Notes under the pieces: model-generated
Told to the model about the DNA's origin: nothing
Database searches by the model: none
The model's input: only the letters and a program-made list of their open reading frames with translations
Shown: piece by piece, positions 1 to 11,612 of the stretch
Layout of the letters: every line of letters starts with the position of its first letter
How positions within the stretch are numbered: the stretch's first letter is position 1
Assembly: GCA_963839955.1 (NCBI GenBank)
Contig: CAWIXB010000001.1
Coordinates: 1,612,001-1,676,000 of the forward strand
Reading direction: 5' to 3'
Source of the DNA: CAWIXB01 sp963839955
GTDB lineage: Bacteria; Actinomycetota; Actinomycetes; JACCUZ01
DNA length: 64,000 nucleotides
Program-made: the position numbers and the translations under genes

Positions 1-2
1 CG

Positions 3-242
3 TGCGCGGCTGGACTCGCATATCCACCGACCCGGCGGGTGGCCGGCTGGGCGACGGCGGTGCTGTTCGTCGCCCTCTTCCCGGCCAACGTGCAGATGGC
101 GATCGACTCGGACGGGCGCTCGACGGCCTACCAGTTAGGGACCTACGCCCGGCTTCCGGCGCAGGTGCCGCTCATCATCTGGGCAGTGTCCGTCGCGCGC
201 CGCGCCGGCAAACGGTCGCGGGCCGATCAGCCCACGACGTAG
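3..242 (+). CDS. DoxX-like membrane protein, C-terminal part (5' end outside window)
   Basis: An open frame runs in from the left edge and ends at the TAG at 240-242. A GTG at 39 is available, but the frame stays open upstream of it, so this is probably the tail of a longer gene. The visible residues form a hydrophobic segment (AVLFVALFPANVQMA) and a second one (VPLIIWAVSVARR) followed by a basic end. This resembles the last helices of small DoxX-family membrane proteins; the FPANVQMA stretch is typical as I remember the family. The 3' end overlaps the convergent RibD_C gene by 16 bases. Function cannot be assigned from this fragment. Confidence 0.55.
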   Translation, partial: CAAGLAYPPTRRVAGWATAVLFVALFPANVQMAIDSDGRSTAYQLGTYARLPAQVPLIIWAVSVARRAGKRSRADQPTT

Positions 243-967
243 CGCGCCAGGAGGCTGCCGTCCTCCTCGAGCAGCCGAGCGAGCGACAGGGGGACGGGAC
301 CGTCACCGCCCAGCGGCGGCCCGGAGAGGATGCGCAGGCCGAAGCCGCCCACCAGCGCAGGGGTGACGGTGAGGCACAGCTCGTTCAGCCGTCCGGCGGC
401 CGTGATGTCGGCGAGCAGCCGCGGGCCGCCCTCGCACAGCATCCGGGTCAGGCCGCGTCCGGCGAGCTCGTCGAGGGCCTGCGCGAGGTCCACCGCGTCC
501 TCGCCGGCCACGATGACGTCGGCGACCTCCGCGACAGCGGCCAGGTGCTCGCGCGCTTCGGCGTCCGGGGGCGTCCTGGTGATGACCACGGTGCGCTGCG
601 CCCCGCCGTGAAAGAGGTCCGAGGTCGGCTCGAGTGCCAGCCGTCTTGTGACGACTGCCAGCACCGGCGCGGGTGGCTGGCCGGCCGCGGCGCGCTGCTC
701 GGCGTGCGCCGGCTTCGCCCGCAGTGCCCGGTAGCCCTCGGCGCGCGCCGTGCCGGCGCCGACGAGTACGACGTCGGAGAGCGCGCGCAGGGTCGCGAAG
801 ACGCTCTTGTCCACCTCGGTGGCGAGACCGCCGGCCCGGCCGTCGACCACGGCGGAGCCGTCGACCGAGGCGACCATGTTGGCCCGAAGCCACGGCCTCT
901 CAGGCGGATAGGCGTAGAACGCGAACGGATCGACGTCGTGCTCGGGTTGTGGGAGCAGCTGGCGCAT
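227..967 (-). CDS. RibD C-terminal domain reductase (pyrimidine reductase family)
   Basis: A 246-aa protein with the dihydrofolate-reductase-like fold of the RibD C-terminal domain. It shows the N-terminal RANMVASVDGSAVVDGRAG block, the VVLVGAGTARAEGY nucleotide-binding turn and the CEGGPRLLADITAAG segment near residue 180, all usual in this family. RibD_C enzymes reduce the pyrimidine intermediate of riboflavin synthesis with NADPH. The deaminase half is absent, and many actinobacterial stand-alone members have no proven substrate, so a role in riboflavin synthesis is only possible. Start: ATG at 965-967. It lies 33 bases downstream of the UspA gene on the same strand, so it may share that transcript. 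Confidence 0.8.
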   Translation of the reverse strand: MRQLLPQPEHDVDPFAFYAYPPERPWLRANMVASVDGSAVVDGRAGGLATEVDKSVFATLRALSDVVLVGAGTARAEGYRALRAKPAHAEQRAAAGQPPAPVLAVVTRRLALEPTSDLFHGGAQRTVVITRTPPDAEAREHLAAVAEVADVIVAGEDAVDLAQALDELAGRGLTRMLCEGGPRLLADITAAGRLNELCLTVTPALVGGFGLRILSGPPLGGDGPVPLSLARLLEEDGSLLARYVVG

Positions 968-1000
968 CGGCCGATCTTTGCATGCGGCCTTCGACGCGAG

Positions 1001-1411
1001 TCACTCCTTGACGACGAGCACGGGGCGGTGCGACTGGTTGAGCACGCGGTAGGCGGTCGAGCCGAGGAGCACACCGCGCAGCGAGCTCTCGCCGTACGAC
1101 CCGACGATGATCATCCTCGCATCGTGCTCGTCGGCGACCTGGAGAAGAGCGGGAGCGGGCTTCTCGTGCACGAGAGCCACCTGTGCGGTCGCTCCGGCCG
1201 CTGCGACGCGCTCCAGTGCATGTTCCGTCGCGTGACGGCCCATCTCCTCCAGGGCGGTCTGGTGCGCTCGGAACTCCTCGCCGACCCCACCCGGCGGCGC
1301 CACGCCGTAGACGAGGACGAGCGGCTCGCCGTAGCGCAGCGAGAGGTCGATCGCGACCGTGAGCGCCCGGTCGGCACCGGCGGACTCGTCGTACCCGAGG
1401 ACGAACGTCAC
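1001..1411 (-). CDS. Universal stress protein, UspA family
   Basis: A 136-aa single Usp domain. The N-terminus reads TFVLGYDESAGADRAL, with the Asp of the first nucleotide-binding strand. The C-terminus holds the ATP-binding signature G-2x-G-9x-G-S (GSYGESSLRGVLLGS, about residues 103-117), so ATP binding is expected. The GTG start overlaps the stop of the upstream permease gene (GTGA at 1408-1411), implying translational coupling. Usp proteins fused or coupled to APC permeases are common and may adjust transport under stress; that link is inferred from the overlap only. Confidence 0.9.
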   Translation of the reverse strand: MTFVLGYDESAGADRALTVAIDLSLRYGEPLVLVYGVAPPGGVGEEFRAHQTALEEMGRHATEHALERVAAAGATAQVALVHEKPAPALLQVADEHDARMIIVGSYGESSLRGVLLGSTAYRVLNQSHRPVLVVKE

Positions 1412-2907
1412 GGCGTCACCGCCGGGGGTGGCTCGACGAGTGCCGGGTCGGCCACACCCGCCCGTTCATGCCAGAACGCCGTGTCCTGTCGTCGCCAGAC
1501 CACCATGAGCACGAGCCCGGCGAGGAAGACCGACACTCCGATGACCAGCGGTGGTCCGACCCCCAACCACGACTGCCCGGTGTAGGAGTTCTCCGGGTCG
1601 GCCATGTCGATGATCGACTCCACGAGCAGCCAGGCGAGCAGCGCTGCCCCGACGACCGGCCCGACACCGATGAGCACCAGGTTTCGCGCGCTCTTGAGGA
1701 GGTGGCGACGGTAGTAGATCGCGCAGGCGAACCCGGTGAGCGCGTAGTAGAACGCGATGAGCAGCGAGAGGGCGGTGAGCGAGTCGAAGAGCGCGTTCTC
1801 GCTGATCAGGCTCACGACGAGGTACCAGACGATCGCGATCCCCGCGACCCACCACGTGGACACGTCGGGGGTGCGGTACTGCGGGTGGATATGGCCGAAC
1901 GTCGCGGGCAGCGCCTGGCGCCGCGCCATCGACAAGGCCGTCCGGGACGCCGGGATGATGGTGGTCTGGGTGGACGCGATGGCCGACGTGGTGACGGCGA
2001 GCAGCACGATCCAGTCCCAGCCGCCGAGGATGTCGGTCGCGAGCAGCCCGAAGATGAACTCTTCCTCCTCCGCGTTCTCGGTCAGGAAATCGGTCCCCGC
2101 GTTCGCGACGAGGGCGAAAGCAACGCCGACGTAGGTCAGCAGCAGGATCAGCGTCGACAGCACGCCGGCCTTGCCGGGCGCGTTCGCGGAGCCGGATGTC
2201 TCCTCCGTGAGGTTCACCGCCGACTCCCACCCCCAATAGGCGAAGACGCCCAGCAGCAGCCCGCCCGTGAGTGCTGCTCCGCCCTCGGCGAACGGGTTGA
2301 GCCACGACAACGAGGGTGACGGTGCGCCAGCGGCCGCGTCGCCCTGCGCCACCTGCACGATCGCGACGAAGGCGAAGACAAGGAGCGAAACCACCTGGGC
2401 GATGATGAGGCCGTTCTGCACGCGCGCGGACAACTCAGTCCCGAGCACGCAGAGCCAGGTCATCACGAGGACGAGCATCACCGCGCCCACCGTGACGGCG
2501 GCCTTCGACTCGGCCAGGTCGTCGAGGCCAACGGTCAGGAAGGCGAAGCGCACGCCCACGTCTGCAAGAGCACCGATGACGAGCACGCCAGTCATCGTGA
2601 TCGCCCAGCCGCCGATCCAGCCGAACCACGGGCCCATGGCGCGGGTGACCCACGAGAACGTCGTGCCGCAGTCCTTGTCGACGCGGTTGAGGTAGTAGAA
2701 CGCCGAGGCGATCATCAGCATGGGCAGGAACGACGCGAGCAGCACGCCCGGCGCGTAGACGCCCACGAGAGCGACGATCGGGCCCAGGACTGCCGCCAGT
2801 GAGTAGGCGGGGGACGTCGCTGCGAGCCCGATCACCAGTGCGTCGAGGAAACCGATCGCATCGGGCCTCAGTGACGCGGCATCACTCGTGCTGTGGTCCG
2901 TGTCCAT
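1408..2907 (-). CDS. APC-superfamily amino-acid permease
   Basis: A 499-aa integral membrane protein with about 12 hydrophobic segments. The N-terminal helix carries the APC pattern (GFLDALVIGLAATSPAYSLAAV), and helix 3 follows TTFSWVTRAMGPWFGWIGGW, the usual GT/S..W(V)..A.GP..G.. signature of amino acid-polyamine-organocation transporters. An acidic loop (TENAEEEEFIFG) sits mid-protein. The substrate cannot be told from sequence. The ATG at 2905-2907 is the first start. The gene is followed with a 4-base overlap by a UspA gene. The gap to the upstream GlsB gene is 96 bases, so it may have its own promoter. Confidence 0.9.
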   Translation of the reverse strand: MDTDHSTSDAASLRPDAIGFLDALVIGLAATSPAYSLAAVLGPIVALVGVYAPGVLLASFLPMLMIASAFYYLNRVDKDCGTTFSWVTRAMGPWFGWIGGWAITMTGVLVIGALADVGVRFAFLTVGLDDLAESKAAVTVGAVMLVLVMTWLCVLGTELSARVQNGLIIAQVVSLLVFAFVAIVQVAQGDAAAGAPSPSLSWLNPFAEGGAALTGGLLLGVFAYWGWESAVNLTEETSGSANAPGKAGVLSTLILLLTYVGVAFALVANAGTDFLTENAEEEEFIFGLLATDILGGWDWIVLLAVTTSAIASTQTTIIPASRTALSMARRQALPATFGHIHPQYRTPDVSTWWVAGIAIVWYLVVSLISENALFDSLTALSLLIAFYYALTGFACAIYYRRHLLKSARNLVLIGVGPVVGAALLAWLLVESIIDMADPENSYTGQSWLGVGPPLVIGVSVFLAGLVLMVVWRRQDTAFWHERAGVADPALVEPPPAVTP

Positions 2908-3003
2908 GGCCCTCCCAGCGGTCTCGGCGTACCCCGCCGGTCGCCACCATCACCTTGCTCCCGACGCCGGGAAGGATCAAGGACAGAACCGGACCGCTCT
3001 CGT

Positions 3004-3279
3004 TCAGCGCAGAGGTGGCCGGCGCCGGCGCGGCCGGGTCATGGCGGCGCCGATGAGCGCGACGCAACCCGCCGCGATACCGACCTGGCACGCCACCACC
3101 AGCAGCCACGCGTCGACGTCGGCCCAGTTCGCGAGCGCCGTTCCGCCGATGGCTCCGATGATGCCCACCGCGACGGTGAGCAGGCACCCGATCGGCTGCC
3201 GGCCTGGGACGACGAGCCGCCCGAGCGCACCGATCACGAGCCCGACGAACAGCGCGCTGATGAAACCTTCCGCGTTCAT
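3004..3279 (-). CDS. GlsB/YeaQ/YmgE-type small membrane protein
   Basis: A 91-aa protein with three hydrophobic stretches and the glycine-rich pattern of the transglycosylase-associated (GlsB/YeaQ/YmgE) family: FVGLVIGALGRLVVPGRQPIG, then VAVGIIGAIGGTALANW. The tail is highly basic (RPRRRRPPLR). The start was placed at the ATG at 3277-3279, giving an ATGA overlap with the treZ stop; longer frames upstream lie inside treZ. Members are linked to general stress responses. Its position as the last gene of the glyA-treXYZ group fits an osmotic or desiccation stress role, which is inference. Confidence 0.8.
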   Translation of the reverse strand: MNAEGFISALFVGLVIGALGRLVVPGRQPIGCLLTVAVGIIGAIGGTALANWADVDAWLLVVACQVGIAAGCVALIGAAMTRPRRRRPPLR

Positions 3280-5033
3280 GGCGACGACCCTATGCGGACG
3301 ACCGCGACCGACTCCGCGGGCATCACGACGCCGCGACCCGTCGAGTCGGGTGGTTCGTCGGTCGATGCCAGCAGTACGTCGGCGACCGCGCTGCCGAGCG
3401 GCACCTCTTGCGCGGCGTCCGCGAGATTGCACACGACACGGAGTGACCCGCGATCCACCACAAGCCATCGCGCGTCCGAGTCGTGGGCGACCGTGACCAG
3501 GTCGAGGCGCGGGTCGCTGAGCTCCGCCTCCCGGCGACGCAGTTCAACCAGTTTGCGGTGCCACCCGAGCAGCGCGGCGTGCGGGCCGCCGTCGGCCGGT
3601 TCGGACCAGTCGAGCACCGACCGCCGGAACGTGGCGGGGTCCTGGGGGTCGGGGATGTCCGACTCGGCCCAGCCGTGCGCGGCGAACTCCTGGCGTCGCC
3701 CCGCGCGCACGATCTCCGCGAGGTCAGGCTCCTGGTGGTCGGTGAAGTACTGCCACGGCGTCGACGCACCCCACTCCTCGCCCATGAACAGCATCGGCGT
3801 GAACGGCGACGTCAGGACCAGCGCTGCGCCGATGCGCGCGAGGCCGGGGGAGATCGACGCGGTGATGCGGTCGCCGGTGGCGCGGTTGCCCACCTGGTCG
3901 TGGTCCTGCAGGTAGCCCAGGAAGCGGTACGCCGGTGTGCGGGTCGGGTCGACCGGAGCACCGTGGTCGGCGCCTCGGAACGACGACCAGGTCCCCGCGT
4001 GGAAGAACGCGCCGGTCAACGTCCGCGTGAGCGCGTCGAACGGGTCGGCCGCGAAATCGGCGTAGTAGCCCTGGCCCTCGCCGGTCAGCAGCGTGTGCAG
4101 CGCATGGTGGAAGTCGTCGCTCCACTGCGCGGTCATCCCGAGCCCGCCGCACTCCCTCGGCGTCACCATCGCCGGCTGGTTGAGGTCGGACTCGGCCACC
4201 AGTGTCAGCGGCCGGCCCAGATAGGGTGCGAGCGCGTCGACCTCCCGTGCGAGCTGGCCGAGCACGTGCTCGTCAGAGTCGTCGATGAGGGCGTGCACCG
4301 CGTCGAGCCGGAGCGCGTCGACGTGGTAGTCGCGCAACCACGACAGCGCGTTGTCGATGATCCAGCGGCGCACCTCGTGACTGCCCTCGTCGTCCAGGTT
4401 GACCGCTGACCCCCACGGCGTCTGGTGGCGCTCGGTGAAGTACGGCCCGAACCGCTGGAGGTGGTTGCCGCTCGGACCGAGATGGTTGTAGACGACGTCG
4501 ACAGCGACACCGAGGCCGCGCGTGTGACAGGCGTCGACGAACCGCTTGAGCGCGTCCGGTCCGCCGTAGGGCTGGTGCACGGCGTAGGGGTGCACGCCGT
4601 CGTACCCCCATCCCTGCACGCCGGGGAACGCGCCGACCGGCATCAGCTCCACGACGTCCACACCGAGCTCGACGAGGTGGTCGAGTCGGGGGAGAACAGC
4701 GTCGAGCGTCCCCTCGCTGGTGAACGTGCCGATGTGCAGCTCGTAGAAGAGCGAGCCGGGCAGCGCGACCCCGCGCCATGCATCGTCGGTCCACTCGAAT
4801 CGGTCGTGGTCGTAGGCGCGGCTCGCCCCGTGCACGCCCTCCGGCTGCCAACGAGAGCGAGGGTCGGGCAACGGCGTCGTGTCGTCGTCGAGGAGGAAGC
4901 CGTAGTCGCTGCCGTGGGACAGCGTCACCGTCGCCGTCCACCAGCCGTCGCCAGTCGTGGCGAGCTCGACCCGCTCGCCGTCGACGAGCGCGCCCACGCG
5001 TCGCGCCGACGGCGCCCACACCTGCAGCCTCAA
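3276..5033 (-). CDS. treZ: Malto-oligosyltrehalose trehalohydrolase
   Basis: A 585-aa GH13 enzyme that cuts trehalose from maltooligosyl-trehalose, the second step of the TreY-TreZ route. An N-terminal beta domain (about residues 1-95) precedes the barrel. Landmarks are VVYNHLG (residue 180), the nucleophile Asp243 in DALRLDAVHAL, the acid Glu281 in LVAESDLN and LQDHDQVGNRA near residue 375. The start is a TTG at 5031-5033: it overlaps the treY stop (TTGA) and has a good Shine-Dalgarno sequence (AAGGAG, 8 bases upstream). Length is normal for the family. It lies between treY and a GlsB-type gene, all with 4-base overlaps. Confidence 0.93.
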   Translation of the reverse strand: MRLQVWAPSARRVGALVDGERVELATTGDGWWTATVTLSHGSDYGFLLDDDTTPLPDPRSRWQPEGVHGASRAYDHDRFEWTDDAWRGVALPGSLFYELHIGTFTSEGTLDAVLPRLDHLVELGVDVVELMPVGAFPGVQGWGYDGVHPYAVHQPYGGPDALKRFVDACHTRGLGVAVDVVYNHLGPSGNHLQRFGPYFTERHQTPWGSAVNLDDEGSHEVRRWIIDNALSWLRDYHVDALRLDAVHALIDDSDEHVLGQLAREVDALAPYLGRPLTLVAESDLNQPAMVTPRECGGLGMTAQWSDDFHHALHTLLTGEGQGYYADFAADPFDALTRTLTGAFFHAGTWSSFRGADHGAPVDPTRTPAYRFLGYLQDHDQVGNRATGDRITASISPGLARIGAALVLTSPFTPMLFMGEEWGASTPWQYFTDHQEPDLAEIVRAGRRQEFAAHGWAESDIPDPQDPATFRRSVLDWSEPADGGPHAALLGWHRKLVELRRREAELSDPRLDLVTVAHDSDARWLVVDRGSLRVVCNLADAAQEVPLGSAVADVLLASTDEPPDSTGRGVVMPAESVAVVRIGSSP

Positions 5034-7449
5034 TTCCCTTGCTCCTTCGTCTCGACGAGCAGCGCCACCGGCAGGGGGTCGAGCAGCGTCGCCAGCGGCA
5101 CCGCGCCACCGTCGAACGTCCGACCGGTGAGCTCGTCACGCCACGGCCCCTCGCCGAGCTCGACGGTGTGCTTGGCCCAGCCGCCGGAGCGCTCGAGCCC
5201 GACGGAGAGCCGGGTCGCAACCGTCACCGCCTCGCCGCGCCGGAACGCCAGCGCATGAGGAGTCGTCGTCATCACCGGCGCGTAGCCAGCGTCGTCGCCG
5301 AACCACTCGGGATGCGTGCGGCGCAGCCGCACGGCACGCGAGACGACGAGCAGCTTCTCGTCGTCCAGGTCGGCAGGGCCGCCGCCGTAGTCCAGGCGGG
5401 CAAGCCGGTCCCGCCGGTCGGCGAAGTCGACGGGACGCCGGTTGTCGGGGTCGACGAGCGAGAGGTCGACCAGGTCGCACCCTTGGTAGATGTCGGGAAC
5501 CCCCGGCATCGTCAGCGCGACCAGCTTCTGCCCGAGCACGTTCGCACGGAATACGGGGTGGAGCCGGTCGACGAAGGCAGCGAGATCGGTCATCACCTGG
5601 CTGTCGGCGAGCACCGCCCGCGCGAACGAGTGCACCGCGTCGTCGTAGCCGTGGTCGGGTTCGGTCCAGGTGGTGAAGCGCTTGGCCTCGCGGGTGGCCT
5701 TCTCGAGGTACGCCGAGAGCCGCTCCGCGTCGAGCGGCCACGCGCCCACGAGGGTCTGCCAGAGGAGGTACTCGGTGTTCGCGTCGAGCTCGTCCGGCCG
5801 GTACGCCGACGTGGCCGCACGCCACGCGACGACGTGCCCGCCCCACTCGTCGGGCAGCTCTGAGAGCGCGAAGAGCCGCGCGCGCACGTCCTCCGACCTT
5901 TTGGTGTCGTGCGTCGACAGGGTGGTCATCGTCGCCGGCCGCGTCCGCTGCTGGCGCTCCGACCACGCGTGGAACTCGTCAGGTGTGACCCCCAGGTGCT
6001 CCGGGTCCCCGCCCACGTCGTTGAGGGCGCACAGCCGGAACCACCGGTAGAACGCGGTGTCCTCGACGCCCTTGGCCATCACCGGACCGCAGGTCTGCTG
6101 GAACCGCACGACGAACTCGTCGCGCAACGGTCCCCGTCCGACCTCGCCGCGCGCCAGGGCGCCGACCAGCTCCGCCGTGTCGTGGCGGTCCTCGGGCAGC
6201 CGGGTCAGCGCCGTCGCCACCGCGTGGTCGATGATGGTGACGGACTCCTCCGGCGCCTGCTCGTCCGTCACGACATAGGCCCGGTAGACCGGGAACGCGA
6301 CGAGGACCTCGACCAGCGCCTCGCGGAGCCCGCGGCGCGTGTGGTCGCGAAGCTCGATGTGGATGTGACAGATCTCGGCCGCGAGCTCGACCAGGCGGTC
6401 GATCTCGGCGTAGAGGCCGTGCTCGACGACCCAACGCTTCGCGGCCTCGACGACCGGCGCGAAGGTGTCCGGCTCGCCGGTCAGCTCGGCGTAGAGGCGG
6501 GTCAGCGTCGGCTCGGCGGCGCGGTCGACGAAGAGGCCGCCCGCGCGCAGCAACGCGTCGTAGCCCGTGGTTCCGGCGCACGGCCAGTCGGCGGGCAGCG
6601 TCTCGCCGCCTTCCAGGATCTTCTCCGCGACCACCCATGCGCCGTCCGTGGCGGCGTGCAGGCGGCGGAAGTACTCGCGCGGGTCGGCCAGGCCGTCCGG
6701 GTGGTCGATGCGCAGGCCGTCGATGCGGCCCTCCGCGACGAGTGCGAGCAGCACGGCATGGGTCTCGGCGAACACCGCGGGGTTCTCCACCCGCACCCCC
6801 ACGAGGGTGTCGATGTCGAAGAACCGGCGGTAGTTGAGCTCCTCGTCGCCGACCCGCCAGTGCGCGAGTCGGTAGAACTGACGGTCGAGCAGCTCGCCCA
6901 TCGGCCGATCCTCGGTGCCCTCGCGTACCGGGAACTCGTGGTCGTAGTAGCGCAGCACCGGCTCGTCGCCGGACGGCCCGCCACGCTCGAGCACGATCTC
7001 CCCGTCCGCCAGGCACTGGCCGATGCGCTGGCCGAGCACCGGCATCAGGATCGCTCGCTCCTGCGCGGCCCAGTCGACGTCGAACCACCGGGCGTACGGC
7101 GAGGACGGTCCCTCGCGCAGCACGGACCAGAGCGCGGTGTTGAGGGACACCGGAGTCGGCACCGCCATGTGGTTGGGCACCACGTCGACGACGAGGCCGA
7201 GGCCCCGATCGCGCGCCGTGCCACTGAGCCGGCGGAACGCCGCGGCACCGCCGAGGTCCTCGGACAGCCGTGCGTGGTCGACGACGTCGTAGCCGTGGGT
7301 GGAGCCCGGTACTGCTTGCAGGACCGGCGACAGGTAGGCGTGCGAGACGCCCAGCACGTCGAGGTAGTCGAGCAGGTCGGCGGCCGCGTCGAAGCCGAAG
7401 TCCGGCCGGAGCTGGAGGCGGTAGGTGCCGGTGGGGTGCCGGCCCGCCA

Positions 7450-7450
<1 letters not shown>
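5030..7450 (-). CDS. treY: Malto-oligosyltrehalose synthase
   Basis: An 806-aa GH13 transglucosylase that converts the reducing-end alpha-1,4 bond of maltodextrins to the alpha,alpha-1,1 bond of trehalose. It begins with the typical GTYRLQLRPDFGFDAA. It also shows YLSPVLQAVPGSTHGYDVVD, VVPNHMA, the nucleophile Asp249 in DGLRIDHPDG, Glu276 in WVVAEKILEGGE, and TLSTHDTKRSEDVRARL late in the barrel. The ATG shares one base with the treX stop (TGATG at 7448-7452), and its own stop overlaps treZ. Length and motifs are complete, so a working TreXYZ pathway from glycogen is expected. Confidence 0.95.
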
Positions 7451-9567
<2,117 letters not shown>

Positions 9568-9575
9568 GGAGCGGC

Positions 9576-10850
9576 TCAACGAGGCTGCGTCTGCAGGCCG
9601 GGCATCGGGAAGCCTGCCGCGAACTCTCGCACCTCGGCGCCGATCCGCTCGACCTCCGCCTCGTCGCCGGCGTTCTCGGCGGTCACGACGGCGTCGATCC
9701 ATCCCGCGACGCGGTCCATGTCGCCTTCCGCCATCCCGCGCGAGGTGACCGCGGCCGTGCCGAGGCGGATGCCCGACGGGTCGAAGGGCTTGCGCGGGTC
9801 GAACGGGACGGTGTTGTAGTTGAGCTCGATCCCGGCGCGGTCGAGCGCCTTGGCCGCCTTCTTGCCAGGGATCTGCTTGCTCTCGAGGTCGACGAGCAGC
9901 AGGTGGTTGTCGGTGCCGCCGGAGACGAGCTGGAAACCGCGTGACATCAGGCCTTCGGCCAGCGCCTTCGCGTTGGCCACGATCGTGTGCGCGTAGTCGC
10001 GGAAGCTGTCTGTCGACGCCTCACGCAGGGCCACCGCGATCGCTGCGGTGGTGTGGTTGTGCGGCCCACCCTGCAGCCCCGGGAACACCGCCTTGTCCAG
10101 CGCCGACGCGTGCTCGGCGGTCGACATCAGCATCGCGCCACGGGGACCGCGCAGGGTCTTGTGCGTCGTGGTGGTGATGACGGGGGCGTGGCCGACAGGT
10201 GAGGGGTGCGCCCCTGCCGCCACCAGGCCGGCGATGTGCGCGATGTCGGCGACGAGCACCGCGCCGACCTCGTTCGCGACCTCGGCGTAGGCCGGGAAGT
10301 CGATGGTGCGCGGCACCGCCGTGCCACCGCAGAAGATCACCTTGGGGCGCTCCGCCCGCGCCACGTCGCGCACCTCGTCCATGTCGACGCGACCGGTCTC
10401 CTTGCGCACGCCGTACTGCACGCTGCGGAACCACTTGCCCGTCGCCGAGACCTTCCAGCCGTGGGTGAGGTGTCCGCCCATCGGCAGCGCCATGCCCATC
10501 ACCGTGTCGCCGGGGGACAGGAACGCCAGGTAGACGGCGAGGTTCGCGGGCGACCCGGAGTAGGGCTGCACGTTGGCGTGCTCCACGCCGAAGAGCGACT
10601 TTGCCCGCTCGATCGCCAGCGTCTCGACCTGGTCGATCACCTGCTGGCCCTCGTAGTAGCGCTTGCCGGCGTAGCCCTCGGAGTACTTGTTCGTCAGTAC
10701 CGTGCCAGTCGCCTCGAGCACAGCGGCAGACACGTAGTTCTCCGATGCGATGAGTCGTACGCTGGCGCGCTGGCGGTCGGCCTCGGCCGCGACGAGTGCC
10801 GCGACCTCCGGGTCGCCGGTGCGCAGGTCTGGCTCGGGCTGGTGCGTCAT
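9576..10850 (-). CDS. glyA: Serine hydroxymethyltransferase
   Basis: A 424-aa PLP enzyme that interconverts serine and glycine with tetrahydrofolate. Signature parts are the N-terminal LIASENYVS, TNKYSEGYAGKRYYEG, and the PLP lysine in ITTTTHKTLRGPRG. Start: ATG at 10848-10850, with a GGAGGGG Shine-Dalgarno sequence about 9 bases upstream. It heads the trehalose gene group on the minus strand and follows the CbiX gene after 51 bases. An SHMT gene directly before treX is unexpected; whether it is the only glyA or a paralog cannot be told here. I looked for a glycine or ZTP riboswitch in the 51-base leader and saw none. Confidence 0.94.
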   Translation of the reverse strand: MTHQPEPDLRTGDPEVAALVAAEADRQRASVRLIASENYVSAAVLEATGTVLTNKYSEGYAGKRYYEGQQVIDQVETLAIERAKSLFGVEHANVQPYSGSPANLAVYLAFLSPGDTVMGMALPMGGHLTHGWKVSATGKWFRSVQYGVRKETGRVDMDEVRDVARAERPKVIFCGGTAVPRTIDFPAYAEVANEVGAVLVADIAHIAGLVAAGAHPSPVGHAPVITTTTHKTLRGPRGAMLMSTAEHASALDKAVFPGLQGGPHNHTTAAIAVALREASTDSFRDYAHTIVANAKALAEGLMSRGFQLVSGGTDNHLLLVDLESKQIPGKKAAKALDRAGIELNYNTVPFDPRKPFDPSGIRLGTAAVTSRGMAEGDMDRVAGWIDAVVTAENAGDEAEVERIGAEVREFAAGFPMPGLQTQPR

Positions 10851-10901
10851 GCGGTGTTCCCCTCCGGCGGTGACGGTCCTCGCCAGGCTATCTGGCGGCG
10901 C

Positions 10902-11612
10902 TCAGCGCAGTGTGCGGTACGCCTCGTCGTACCGGGCCAACACCACGTCGGCGACCTCGGGGGCGGGACCGAGCGGCCCGCCGACCACGTCCGCTCCGCT
11001 GGCCGCCAGGCGGTCGGCGAACAGGCCGGGCGAGAGCAGGTACGACGCGACCGCGACTCGTGGCGCGCCACGGGAGCGCAGAGCCGCCACCGCGTCCTCG
11101 ACGCTGGGTTCGGCCGCCGACGCGTACCCCGCCTGGACGGCCCACCAGCCCTTCACGGACCAGTCGCCGGCGAGTGCGGTGACCGTCGCGACGGCCTCGG
11201 GGTCCGCCGACCCGGCCGCGGCCAGGACGACGGCGGTGTCCGGGTCGCCCGGCTGCACGCCGACCTCCGCGAGTCGACGTTCGAGCGCAGCCAGCAACAA
11301 GACGTGCGGACCCAGGACCGCGGCTTGCACGGTCGGGTGGCGGGCGGCGGCAGTCTGTGCGGGTATGTCGACGCGCGAGTGGTAGGCCGCGGTGAGGAGC
11401 AACGGCACGACGACGGCGGGCCCGCCGGCGGCGGCGAGTGCGTCAGCCAGCCGCGGGTCGGCGTGGTCGAGGTAGCAGGCCCGGGCGTCGACTACCGGGC
11501 GGCGCCGGCGTACCTCGGCCACCAGCGCCTCGACGCTCTGCGCGGCGTCCGGGTCGCGGCTGCCGTGGGCGACCGCGAGGAGCACGGGAGCGCGGCTCGT
11601 GGCGGGGCTCAC
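10902..11612 (-). CDS. CbiX-type sirohydrochlorin chelatase
   Basis: A 236-aa protein of the CbiX/SirB family with two tandem half-domains. The first starts VLLAVAHGSRDPDAAQSVEAL, where the HGSRD histidine is the metal-handling residue; a second-half equivalent begins near VVLAAAGSADPEAV, where the His is replaced. The GTG at 11610-11612 overlaps the stop of the upstream methyltransferase gene (GTGA). In this operon it most likely inserts Fe2+ into sirohydrochlorin to finish siroheme for the sulfite reductase. Cobalt insertion for cobalamin is the alternative but no other cobalamin genes are nearby. Confidence 0.85.
   Translation of the reverse strand: MSPATSRAPVLLAVAHGSRDPDAAQSVEALVAEVRRRRPVVDARACYLDHADPRLADALAAAGGPAVVVPLLLTAAYHSRVDIPAQTAAARHPTVQAAVLGPHVLLLAALERRLAEVGVQPGDPDTAVVLAAAGSADPEAVATVTALAGDWSVKGWWAVQAGYASAAEPSVEDAVAALRSRGAPRVAVASYLLSPGLFADRLAASGADVVGGPLGPAPEVADVVLARYDEAYRTLR

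Noticed and set aside
2..1585. 527-residue frame on the plus strand
   Set aside because: It is antisense to the RibD_C, UspA and permease genes and has the composition of a GC-rich shadow frame.
10851..10901. Glycine, ZTP or SAM riboswitch before glyA
   Set aside because: Only 51 bases are available and none of the conserved core sequences is present.
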